This document shows positions 16,638 through 24,038 of a DNA stretch of 64,000 bases, in pieces. Each line of letters begins with the position of its first letter. Within the stretch, counting starts at the first letter, position 1. The DNA is taken from assembly GCF_014196965.1 (NCBI RefSeq), contig NZ_JACIEQ010000005.1, positions 1 to 64,000 of the forward strand. The letters are read 5' to 3'. The notes beneath the pieces are model-generated. The model did no database searches and had not been told where the DNA came from. It saw only the letters and a list, made by a program, of their open reading frames with translations. The translations under genes were made by a program, and so were the position numbers. This DNA is from Actibacterium naphthalenivorans. GTDB taxonomy: Bacteria; Pseudomonadota; Alphaproteobacteria; Rhodobacterales; Rhodobacteraceae.

Positions 16638-17513
16638 ATGCAGGTTGCCTATCATCTAGGGGTACAAAGCACCGATGAGGAACGGTTGCTGAAATGCCTT
16701 CTGAAGAACAAGGGCGCGCTGGCGGCCGAGGGCATCCATGTGCCCGGCCCCGGCAAATACCGGACGCTCCTGCGCGAAGCCATGGTCAGCCTGCGCGGCG
16801 CGCCGGCATCGCCGGAAATGCAGAAGTCCCTGCTTGACGCGGTGCTGGACGACAATCAGGCAGAGCGGCTGGTATTTTCCAACCAGTCCTTTATCTCGGC
16901 CCCCGCAAAGGTGCTGGAGCATGGCCGGCTCTACGCCCGCGCGGGCGAGAAAACGCAATGGTTGTCGCAGGTTCTGCCCGAGGCCGAGTACAGCTTTTTC
17001 ATCGCGATCCGCAATCCGGCAACCTTCATCCCGGCTGTCTTCGGCCGGGTGGAGCAGATCGCCTTTGACGAATTCATGGGCGGGGCCGACCCGACGAGCC
17101 TGTGCTGGTCGGAGGTGATCGCCGATATCGCCGAGGCCAATCCCGGCGTACCCCTGACCGTCTGGTGCAACGAAGATACGCCGCTGATCTGGTCCGAGGT
17201 GCTGCAGGCCCTTTCGGGCCACTCACCCGAGCTGGAGATGAAGGGCAGCCTGGATTTCCCGGCCTCGATCATGACGGCCACGGGCACCACCCGGATGCAG
17301 GCCTATCTGCAAAGCCACCCGCCCGCCAACGCGGTGCAGCGCCGGCGCATTCTGGCCGCATTCCTCGATAAATTCGCCATCCCCGACGAGGTCGAGATGG
17401 AGCTCGACCTGCCCGGCTGGACCGAGGCGCTGGTCGAAGACATGACGGAACGCTACGAGGAAGACATCTTCGCCATCGAGCGGATGCCCGACGTGACCTT
17501 CATCGCGCCTTGA
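16638..17513 (+). CDS. Uncharacterised protein, possibly sulfotransferase-like
   Basis: I do not recognise a defined family. The 291-aa soluble protein begins MQVAYHLGVQSTDEERLLKC, a pattern reminiscent of the HLGxHKT P-loop region of alphaproteobacterial sulfotransferase-like proteins, but the P-loop residues are not conserved. It has an acidic C-terminus rich in Asp, Glu and Met. No signal peptide or membrane segment is seen. It stands alone between the divergent permease and the convergent DUF2312 gene. Confidence 0.6.
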   Translation: MQVAYHLGVQSTDEERLLKCLLKNKGALAAEGIHVPGPGKYRTLLREAMVSLRGAPASPEMQKSLLDAVLDDNQAERLVFSNQSFISAPAKVLEHGRLYARAGEKTQWLSQVLPEAEYSFFIAIRNPATFIPAVFGRVEQIAFDEFMGGADPTSLCWSEVIADIAEANPGVPLTVWCNEDTPLIWSEVLQALSGHSPELEMKGSLDFPASIMTATGTTRMQAYLQSHPPANAVQRRRILAAFLDKFAIPDEVEMELDLPGWTEALVEDMTERYEEDIFAIERMPDVTFIAP

Positions 17514-17528
17514 GGCCCCCGCGCCGGG

Positions 17529-17786
17529 TCACATCCCCAGCGCTTCCTTGTACATTTCCAGAACTGCTTCTTCCTCGGCGATGTCGTCACGGTCGCGTTT
17601 GCGCAGGGCGATGACCTTGCGCATCACCTTGGTGTCGTAGCCGCGGCCCTTGGCCTCTGCCATCACCTCTTTCTGCTGATCGGCGATGTCTTTCTTCTCG
17701 GCCTCCAGCCGCTCGAACCGCTCGATGAACTGGCGCAGCTCATCTGCGGTGACGCGATAGGTTGCATCGGTGACGGTATCGTTCAT
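17529..17786 (-). CDS. DUF2312 (UPF0335) family protein
   Basis: Small cytoplasmic protein of 85 aa, almost entirely alpha-helical and highly charged. The core [37 protein letters not shown] and [13 protein letters not shown] matches the DUF2312 family, widespread in alphaproteobacteria and of unknown function. The first half looks like a coiled coil. The start is the ATG at 17786; the longer open frame upstream has no protein-like composition. Confidence 0.85.
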   Translation of the reverse strand: MNDTVTDATYRVTADELRQFIERFERLEAEKKDIADQQKEVMAEAKGRGYDTKVMRKVIALRKRDRDDIAEEEAVLEMYKEALGM

Positions 17787-17998
17787 CTGTGGCCTCTTTC
17801 CCTGCTCGATTTCCCCTCCGATAGCCTCCGCGCCCCGCCGCCGCAAGTCCCGGCAACGCCGCTTTGGCGGCCCCCGGCCCCGCGCGTGCCGCCGCACCGC
17901 TCTTTCACTGGCGGATTCATGCCGGGCGCGGCCGGGGTTCACGCGAGTCTTACCAACATGGTTCAAACTGGGCGCGTCACCTGAACAGGAGAGTGATG

Positions 17999-18211
17999 AT
18001 GAAAACCCTCACAGCCCCGGCGGCCCCTCGCCGCCGCCGTTTGCGCCTTCGCTTCGCACCGCTGACAGCGCTGATGCGCTGGAACGAGGCCTATCGCTGC
18101 CAACGCCAGCTCGAATCTCTGGATGACCGCATGCTCCGCGACATCGGGCTCAGCAAGGCCGAACGCGACATTTCCTTCCTGCGCCGGCACAACATCCGGC
18201 CCTATCTGTGA
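17999..18211 (+). CDS. DUF1127 small basic protein
   Basis: 70-aa arginine-rich protein. The C-terminal [20 protein letters not shown] followed by SKAERD is the DUF1127 (YjiS-like) signature. Short DUF1127 proteins in alphaproteobacteria affect RNA turnover and phosphate or stress physiology; the role here is unknown. Start ATG 17999 is preferred over 17996 because AGGAG is then 7 bases upstream. Confidence 0.8.
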   Translation: MKTLTAPAAPRRRRLRLRFAPLTALMRWNEAYRCQRQLESLDDRMLRDIGLSKAERDISFLRRHNIRPYL

Positions 18212-18293
18212 TCGCGCGCGCCGCCGCCTCCGGCCTTGCATGAAACGCCCCGATCCGCTAGGCGCCGCACCAGAATTGCGCAAAGGAACGGAC

Positions 18294-18509
18294 ATGGACT
18301 GGTTGATCTGGCTGGGGGCGGCGGTTTCGCTTTTGGGTCTTGCGGGCCTTGTCCGCTGCATCGTGCTGGCGCTGCGGGCGCGCCGCGCGGGTCTGCCCGA
18401 AGAGGAACTGCGCGCAAGGCTGCAAAAGGTCGTGGCGCTGAACATGGGTGCGCTTCTGGTGTCGGCCCTCGGGCTGATGATGGTGATTCTGGGCATCACC
18501 CTGGGCTGA
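18294..18509 (+). CDS. Small two-helix membrane protein, unknown function
   Basis: 71-aa protein with two membrane segments (residues about 3-27 and 48-70) separated by a charged loop (RARRAGLPEEELRARLQK). ATG 18294 follows AAAGGAA. It resembles small conserved membrane proteins of Rhodobacterales. It is convergent with the fatty-acid oxidation gene, 6 bases away. Confidence 0.7.
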   Translation: MDWLIWLGAAVSLLGLAGLVRCIVLALRARRAGLPEEELRARLQKVVALNMGALLVSALGLMMVILGITLG

Positions 18510-18515
18510 CCGGCC

Positions 18516-20375
18516 TCAGCCGTTCAGATCCGCGAGTTTCCGGCCGTTCTTGATCAGATCGGCGAACAGCCCGGCCGGGGCCCAGAAATCGGGATCTTCT
18601 CCGGCCAGCACCTTCAGCGTCTGCATCACCGTCATCAGGCCGGTCAGATCCGCCACCATCATCGGCCCGCCGCGCCAGCGCGGAAAGCCGTAGCCGTGGA
18701 TCGCCACAAGATCGACATCCGCCGGACGCCGCGCCGCGCCCGCCTGCACCAGCAAAGCGCCCACATTGGCCATCGCCGCCAGACAGCGCTGACAAATCTC
18801 TGCCTCGGAAAAATCGCGTGTCCAGGTTCCCGCGGGGCCCGACAGAACATCGCCCGGCATCAGTGTGAATCCGTAGCCGCGCAACGCCTTTTCGATCACG
18901 GCCGGCGCGGCGCCCTTGGCCATCATCTCTTCGACCGCCCAGATCATCCCGCCCCAGATCGCGCCGCCGATGCCGCCTTCTTCGGCTGGGCTGAAAACGC
19001 CGATCTTGCCCAGCCGCGCCATCAGCCGCGTGGCCGTTGCCAGCACATCGGGCGCGGCGTCCGCGCCGGTCAGCACCTCCACCAGCCTGGAGGTATGCGC
19101 CGCCCCCTGCGCCTGAAACCCCAGCGCATCGCCCGGTCGTTGCAGCCCGGTGAAATCCGGCGCCTGCCCCGGCCCCACGGCCAACGCCAAAACCGCGCCG
19201 GGGCGCATCTCTGCCTCGGCCGCCGCGGCATCGCCGGCCGGCGCCAGAATGACAAGATCGGCCTGCCCGATGGCCTCGCGCCCCGCGTCCGCCGCAAGCC
19301 GCGCGATCCGTTCGCCACGCAGCCCGTCGGCCAGCCGCCCCTTGGCGACCGCCTGGTCATAAATCTCGGCGATCTGCGCCTCGGCCGCCACCCTGTCCGC
19401 CGCGCCGGGTGTGTGCAGCGAGACCTGCAAGCCGCCATCCAGACAGCACACGGCCCAGCTCGTCATCGACGGCCCGGTTCCGATAATGGCCACACGCACG
19501 ATGCCGCGCGGTTTCGCCCCTTCGGCCTCCGGCAATGTGCCGTTGTTCCGTTCGGCCATGAAAACGTGCCGCAGCGCGCGCGCGCTCGGGTCTTTCACGC
19601 AATCCTCGAACGCCGCCGCCTCGAAGGCCAGCCCGGCCTCGAACGGCAGCAGCTGCGCCGCCTCGACCGCATCGATGATACGCCCCGCCGCCGGAATAGG
19701 GTTTTGCGCCGCCTTCGAGCGGAACTGCCGGATCGTGGCCTGATACCCGGCCGCATCGGCGATCCCTGTGCGCTGATCCCGGCTTCGGCGCGGGGCGGCC
19801 CCGGCCACCTCCTGCGCGAAGGCCTGCGCCGCCGGCAGCAGATCGCCCGCCGCGACCCTGTCGATCAGGCCCAGCCGTGCGGCCTCTTCGGCGGCAACCG
19901 GGCGGCCCACCAGCATCATTTCCAGCGCGACCTTCGGCCCGACCAGCCGCGGCAGGCGCTGTGTGCCCCCCGCCCCCGGCAACAGGCCCAGCGAAATCTC
20001 GGGCAGCCCCACATGCGCGCCCGGGGCCGCGATCCGGTAATGCGCCGCCAGCGCCAGCTCATAGCCGCCGCCCAACGCGGTGCCGTTGATCGCCGCGATG
20101 ACCGGCTTGGCGCACATCTCGATCCGGTCGCACAGTTCTGAAAGAGAGGGGTCTTTGGGCGCGTGTTCTAGTTCGCTGACCGACAGGCCCGCCGGAAAGG
20201 TCCGGCCCGCCGCCGTCAGAAGAATGGCCTTTACCGCAGGATCGGCGGCGGCTTTCTCGAGCGCGGCGGCTATGCCGATCCGCAGAAGGTGGCTCAGCGC
20301 GTTGACGGGCGGGTTATCCATGATGATGCGGGCGATGCCGTCCGCGTCATTTTCAAGCCTTACAAGTTGCCTCAT
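18516..20375 (-). CDS. Enoyl-CoA hydratase / 3-hydroxyacyl-CoA dehydrogenase-like fusion with a degenerate dehydrogenase
   Basis: Multifunctional beta-oxidation protein of FadB/FadJ layout, 619 aa, shorter than the usual 700 or so. Residues 1-190 are an intact enoyl-CoA hydratase: NPPVNALS, oxyanion-hole loop GTALGGGYELAL and GLPEISLGLLPGAGGTQR keep both catalytic glutamates. From about residue 295 the dehydrogenase Rossmann motif reads GTGPSMTSWA instead of GxGxMGxG. The usual HFFSP catalytic-histidine segment is replaced by FQAQGAAHTSRLVEVL. The C-terminal dimerisation repeat is present (IHGYGFPRWRGGPM). It probably hydrates enoyl-CoA but may lack dehydrogenase activity. Confidence 0.8.
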   Translation of the reverse strand: MRQLVRLENDADGIARIIMDNPPVNALSHLLRIGIAAALEKAAADPAVKAILLTAAGRTFPAGLSVSELEHAPKDPSLSELCDRIEMCAKPVIAAINGTALGGGYELALAAHYRIAAPGAHVGLPEISLGLLPGAGGTQRLPRLVGPKVALEMMLVGRPVAAEEAARLGLIDRVAAGDLLPAAQAFAQEVAGAAPRRSRDQRTGIADAAGYQATIRQFRSKAAQNPIPAAGRIIDAVEAAQLLPFEAGLAFEAAAFEDCVKDPSARALRHVFMAERNNGTLPEAEGAKPRGIVRVAIIGTGPSMTSWAVCCLDGGLQVSLHTPGAADRVAAEAQIAEIYDQAVAKGRLADGLRGERIARLAADAGREAIGQADLVILAPAGDAAAAEAEMRPGAVLALAVGPGQAPDFTGLQRPGDALGFQAQGAAHTSRLVEVLTGADAAPDVLATATRLMARLGKIGVFSPAEEGGIGGAIWGGMIWAVEEMMAKGAAPAVIEKALRGYGFTLMPGDVLSGPAGTWTRDFSEAEICQRCLAAMANVGALLVQAGAARRPADVDLVAIHGYGFPRWRGGPMMVADLTGLMTVMQTLKVLAGEDPDFWAPAGLFADLIKNGRKLADLNG

Positions 20376-20507
20376 CGCCCACACCCCTGAATCCGCACCG
20401 GCACACGGGCTTGATGCGACGGCCGGTCTCGCCGTCACACACCCGTCCTTGGCACCATTAGTATATGGGCCGATACAAATCGCAACAGGTTGATGAGCGG
20501 ATCACGC

Positions 20508-20720
20508 TCAGACAGGCATGTTGTCATACATGTCGTCGGCGTCATCCTGTTCGAGCTGCTCTTCGAGCCGCAGAAGGTCCTTGGGCACCTCCATCCCGAG
20601 CGAGCGCATCTCGGAAATCTTCTCGCGCAGCTCTTCCTGCAGGACGTGCCGGTCGTCCGGACGCTTTTCGATTTCCTCGAGAATCAGGGCGATCCCCGCT
20701 TTAAGTTCTTCAAAGGCCAT
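20508..20720 (-). CDS. Small acidic helical protein, conserved hypothetical
   Basis: 70-aa protein, strongly acidic, with a helical central part (MAFEELKAGIALILEEIEKR, LQEELREKISEMRSLGMEVP) and a tail of Asp and Glu. ATG 20720 is preceded by GGAGGAAGAC, a very strong ribosome binding site that fixes the start. It lies directly downstream of the DksA-like gene on the same strand, which suggests co-transcription. Function unknown. Confidence 0.75.
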   Translation of the reverse strand: MAFEELKAGIALILEEIEKRPDDRHVLQEELREKISEMRSLGMEVPKDLLRLEEQLEQDDADDMYDNMPV

Positions 20721-20769
20721 GTCTTCCTCCTGTTCAGAAAAGATTTTTGCCAAGTCAGTGTTAGCCAAG

Positions 20770-21087
20770 TCAGGTCGCACAACGGCTGCAAAATGGCGTC
20801 GCGGGCAGAATATCAAGCCGCTTTGCCGCGATCTCTTCGCCGCATTTTACACAAAATCCGTAACTTCCGTCTTCAATTCGCGCCAGAGCCGCGCGAATCC
20901 GATCAATTTCCGCCAGGCCAGAGCTTCCGATCCCCTCGAGCACCTCATCCTCCTCGCGCTCGACGGCCAGCTCTTCCCAGTCTTTCGATTGATGCGTGTC
21001 CAGCTCCGCCTCGATTCCGTGCAGCCGGGCGTCAAGCTCCAACAACCTGTTTTCAAGTACCTTTTTACGCGCCGCCAGATCGACCAT
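20770..21087 (-). CDS. DksA/TraR-type C4 zinc-finger protein
   Basis: 105-aa DksA/TraR family protein that may bind the secondary channel of RNA polymerase and modulate transcription. It has an N-terminal coiled coil (LENRLLELDARLHGIEAELD) and a four-cysteine zinc site (FCVKCGEEI ... FCSRCAT). It is shorter than housekeeping DksA (about 150 aa) and lacks the DxxDxA tip motif, reading LAEIDRIRAALARI there, so ppGpp-linked function is uncertain. It is divergent from the persulfide dioxygenase gene. Confidence 0.85.
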   Translation of the reverse strand: MVDLAARKKVLENRLLELDARLHGIEAELDTHQSKDWEELAVEREEDEVLEGIGSSGLAEIDRIRAALARIEDGSYGFCVKCGEEIAAKRLDILPATPFCSRCAT

Positions 21088-21181
21088 GCGGTTTCCTCCC
21101 GTCTTTGATTTGCATGAGTGTTACAGTGTGGCGCGAGGTCTTCATTGATGCACGTCAAATGCGCATAAATGCGAGGATTGA

Positions 21182-21207
21182 AACATATATCTAAAATCGC
21201 ATATGTT
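21182..21207. promoter_or_regulatory. Inverted repeat AACATAT-N12-ATATGTT, candidate operator of the sulfur cluster
   Basis: A perfect 7-bp inverted repeat with 12-base spacer lies 31 bases ahead of the persulfide dioxygenase start, in an AT-rich patch likely to hold its promoter. Related clusters are controlled by sulfide-responsive ArsR-type repressors (BigR/SqrR). No such repressor gene is in the window, so the link is inferred. Confidence 0.5.
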
Positions 21208-21237
21208 GCACAAAGCCCTTAAGGAGGAGCAACCCAG

Positions 21238-22101
21238 ATGTCACCCGAAGTGAAAGCCTTTTTCGACGAGGCCACAAACACCGTTTCCTATGTCGTGCGC
21301 GACCCGATGTCCAAGAAGGCCGCGATCATCGACAGCGTTCTGGATTTCGACTACGCCTCCGGCCACACCGACACCCGCTCCGCCGATGCGGTGATCGCCT
21401 GGGTCAGGGAACAGGGGGTCGAGGTCGAGTGGATTCTGGAAACCCATGTTCACGCCGACCACCTGTCGGCCGCGCCCTATATCCAGGAGCGTGTCGGCGG
21501 CAAGATCGGCATCGGCGAAAAGATCACGGTGGTGCAGGATACCTTCGGCAAGGTCTTCAACGAAGGCACCAGGTTTCAGCGCGACGGCAGCCAGTTCGAT
21601 CAGCTGTTCAAGGAAGGCGACAGTTTCCATATCGGCCAGCTGCGCGGTGACGTGCTGCACACACCCGGCCACACCCCCGCCTGCCTGACCTATGTGATCG
21701 GCGATGCCGCCTTTGTCGGCGATACGCTGTTCATGCCCGATTTCGGCACCGCCCGCTGCGATTTCCCCGGCGGCTCGGCCGAGACCCTGTTTGACTCGGT
21801 GCAGAAGATCCTCGCCCTGCCCGATCAGACCCGGATCTTTGTCGGCCATGACTACAAGGCGCCGGGCCGCGAGGTCTATGCGTGGGAAAGCACCGTGGGC
21901 GAGCAGAAGGCCAAGAACATCCATGTCGGCGGCGGCCATGACAAGGACGACTTCATCAAGATGCGGACAGAGCGCGACGCGACCCTGGGCATGCCCCGGC
22001 TGATCGTGCCGTCGCTGCAGGTCAACATGCGGGCCGGGCAGATGCCCGAACCCGAAGACAACGGCACCGTCTATCTGAAAGTGCCCGTCAACAAACTCTG
22101 A
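21238..22101 (+). CDS. MBL-fold persulfide dioxygenase-like hydrolase (Blh/ETHE1 type)
   Basis: Predicted cytoplasmic non-heme iron persulfide dioxygenase that oxidises glutathione persulfide to sulfite during sulfide detoxification. Metal motifs are ETHVHADHL, HTPGHTPAC, GDTLF with the following Asp, and FVGHDY. The 287-aa length and C-terminal GHDKDDFIKMRTERDATLGM region match the BigR-linked beta-lactamase-like hydrolase (Blh) group. AAGGAGGA precedes ATG 21238. The two YeeE/YedE genes follow at once and are probably co-transcribed, forming a sulfide/thiosulfate handling unit. Confidence 0.85.
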   Translation: MSPEVKAFFDEATNTVSYVVRDPMSKKAAIIDSVLDFDYASGHTDTRSADAVIAWVREQGVEVEWILETHVHADHLSAAPYIQERVGGKIGIGEKITVVQDTFGKVFNEGTRFQRDGSQFDQLFKEGDSFHIGQLRGDVLHTPGHTPACLTYVIGDAAFVGDTLFMPDFGTARCDFPGGSAETLFDSVQKILALPDQTRIFVGHDYKAPGREVYAWESTVGEQKAKNIHVGGGHDKDDFIKMRTERDATLGMPRLIVPSLQVNMRAGQMPEPEDNGTVYLKVPVNKL

Positions 22102-22141
22102 ACCAGAACAGGGCGGACAGGCCCGAAGGAAGCGCGCGAAA

Positions 22142-22570
22142 ATGATTGAACAGGATTGGATCTGGGGCTTTGTCGGCGGTTTGCTGATCGGCCTTGGCGG
22201 GGCGGTATATCTGCTCGTGAACGGGCGCGTCATGGGCGCCAGCGGTATTGTCGGCGGGCTGGTCGATGGGTCGGGCATGCGTACGGTGTGGGAACGGGTG
22301 GCCTTCATCGCCGGGGTCATTCTGGCCCCGATCCCGATCTACCCGATCTACCGCACGGTCGAGACGCATATCACCTCCAACGTGGCGGTGATCATCGCGG
22401 CGGGGCTGCTGGTGGGCATCGGCACGCGGCTGGCCAATGGCTGCACCTCGGGGCACGGGGTCTGCGGCATTTCGCGGCTGTCGCTGCGCGGCATCACCGC
22501 GACCGTTTTCTATATCGGCGCGGGGGGCATCACGATGGTGCTGTTCCGCCATGTTCTGGGGGTGATCTGA
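22142..22570 (+). CDS. YeeE/YedE family membrane protein, first half-transporter
   Basis: 142-aa inner-membrane protein of the YeeE/YedE (TsuA-like) family, about four helices, with the conserved [16 protein letters not shown] motif whose cysteine relays thiosulfate sulfur in TsuA. It represents one half of a full-length transporter; the next gene gives the other half. It lies 40 bases after the persulfide dioxygenase gene. Likely role is import or export of a sulfur species. Confidence 0.85.
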   Translation: MIEQDWIWGFVGGLLIGLGGAVYLLVNGRVMGASGIVGGLVDGSGMRTVWERVAFIAGVILAPIPIYPIYRTVETHITSNVAVIIAAGLLVGIGTRLANGCTSGHGVCGISRLSLRGITATVFYIGAGGITMVLFRHVLGVI

Positions 22571-22998
22571 TGCGCAACCTGTTTGCATTCATCTCGGGCG
22601 CGCTGTTCGGCGCCGGCCTGTTCATCTCGGGCATGACCGACACCGCCAAGGTGCAGGGCTGGCTCGACGTGTTCGGCGACTGGGACCCCACGCTGGCCTT
22701 CGTGATGGGCGGGGGCATCCTGCCCATGGCCGTGGCCTGGCTGCTGACCAAAGGCCGCCGCCCGGCCCTGGGCGGAGAGTTCCCGACGCCGCCCGCCCCG
22801 AAGATCGGCCGCAACCTCGTGGTCGGCTCGGTGCTGTTCGGCATGGGCTGGGGCCTGGCCGGGCTCTGCCCCGGCCCGTCTCTGGCCTCGCTCAGCTATG
22901 GCGGCTTCGGCCACTGGCTGTTCGTGGTGGCGATGCTGGCGGGCATGATGGCCGCGGTGCCGCTGCGCGCCCGGCTGGCCGAACCAGCCGAAGCCTGA
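22570..22998 (+). CDS. YeeE/YedE family membrane protein, second half-transporter
   Basis: 142-aa membrane protein completing the YeeE/YedE pair. ATG 22570 overlaps the previous stop (TGATG), so the two halves are translationally coupled. It carries the partner motifs SGALFGAGLFISGMTDTAKV and GWGLAGLCPGPSLASLS, with a conserved cysteine. The stop codon abuts that of the convergent FliM/FliN-like gene without a gap. Confidence 0.85.
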   Translation: MRNLFAFISGALFGAGLFISGMTDTAKVQGWLDVFGDWDPTLAFVMGGGILPMAVAWLLTKGRRPALGGEFPTPPAPKIGRNLVVGSVLFGMGWGLAGLCPGPSLASLSYGGFGHWLFVVAMLAGMMAAVPLRARLAEPAEA

Positions 22999-23970
22999 TC
23001 AGCCCGGCGCGGCCGTCCCGGCCGCCGGTCTTTCCAATGAAAGCTCAGGCGCGTCCGGTTTGCCCCCGGTCGCGCCTTTTTCGGGCGCGCCGCTCACGGC
23101 CGGAAGGCGAAGCGCCCGGTCGCCGCGCAACTGCCCCAGCTTGCCTTCCCCGATCAGTGCCCCGCCCGCATCCTCCAGCCGCACATGATCGACGCTCGCG
23201 CGGGGCAGCGCCAGAACCTCGCCCACTTTCAGCCCCATCACGCGTGACAGCGGCAATCGCAGCCGTGCAAACACCGCCTCAAGCGTGACCTCGGCGCCCA
23301 GCACCCCGTCCTGCAGCGCCGACGACCAGGCGCGCGCCTCCGGCGATGCGCCCGCAGGCTCTGCCACCGCCGGTGCAGGGATTTCCGGCAGGGCCAGAAA
23401 CACCGTTCCCTCGGCTGCACCACCCGCCAGGCGCAGCGTCAGACGGAACCCGTGAAACCGCCCTTCGGGCAGCGAAAACCGGATCAGCCGCTTGTCCGGC
23501 AAGCTGCCCCGATACCGGAACCCCACGGCCCAGCGCAGCGCCGCCTGCCCGTCAAGCGAGGCGCCCAGCACCGCCAGCGTCCGGTCGATCAGGCCACGCG
23601 CGATTTCCGCGTCGATCCGTGTCGGCGGGCGGGGCGGGGTGGCCTGCGCCGGCACCCGGCCCGTCATTCGCTGCGCCACCACCGCGCCCAGCACCGGCGC
23701 CGACAGCACCAGCATGCCCGTTGCGCCCTCTGCCCCTTCCAGCAGGGCCAGCAGGGCGTGCTCCCCCGCCTCGGCCTCGATCTCCGACAGTTCGGGGCTG
23801 CATTCCGTCACACCCGCCACCGACAGATCGAGCCCCAGTTCCTGCTCCGCGGCGCGGGCCAGGGCCAGCTCCACCGCGCGCGACGGGAACATCGCCGGGC
23901 GCGCCGCGGCCACGGGCGCGCGCACCGCCGCCATGCGCTTGAGTACCGATTGCGGGCTGTCGTCGAACAT
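22999..23970 (-). CDS. FliM/FliN-like flagellar motor switch (SpoA-domain) protein
   Basis: Probable C-ring component that sets flagellar rotation. The C-terminus holds a SpoA domain (VTLEAVFARLRLPLSRVMGL, KVGEVLALPRASVDHVRLED), while the preceding 200 residues are FliM-like and divergent. The last 45 residues are a low-complexity Pro/Gly/Ala tail. ATG 23970 follows AAGG at good spacing; a GTG at 23991 would add seven residues. No other flagellar gene is in the window, so it is detached from the main flagellar cluster. Confidence 0.7.
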   Translation of the reverse strand: MFDDSPQSVLKRMAAVRAPVAAARPAMFPSRAVELALARAAEQELGLDLSVAGVTECSPELSEIEAEAGEHALLALLEGAEGATGMLVLSAPVLGAVVAQRMTGRVPAQATPPRPPTRIDAEIARGLIDRTLAVLGASLDGQAALRWAVGFRYRGSLPDKRLIRFSLPEGRFHGFRLTLRLAGGAAEGTVFLALPEIPAPAVAEPAGASPEARAWSSALQDGVLGAEVTLEAVFARLRLPLSRVMGLKVGEVLALPRASVDHVRLEDAGGALIGEGKLGQLRGDRALRLPAVSGAPEKGATGGKPDAPELSLERPAAGTAAPG

Positions 23971-24038
23971 CACATGCCTTGCAAATGCCACATGCCGCGA
24001 TCATGCCCCGACGCAGGTTCACAAATGGTTACCGCCGG

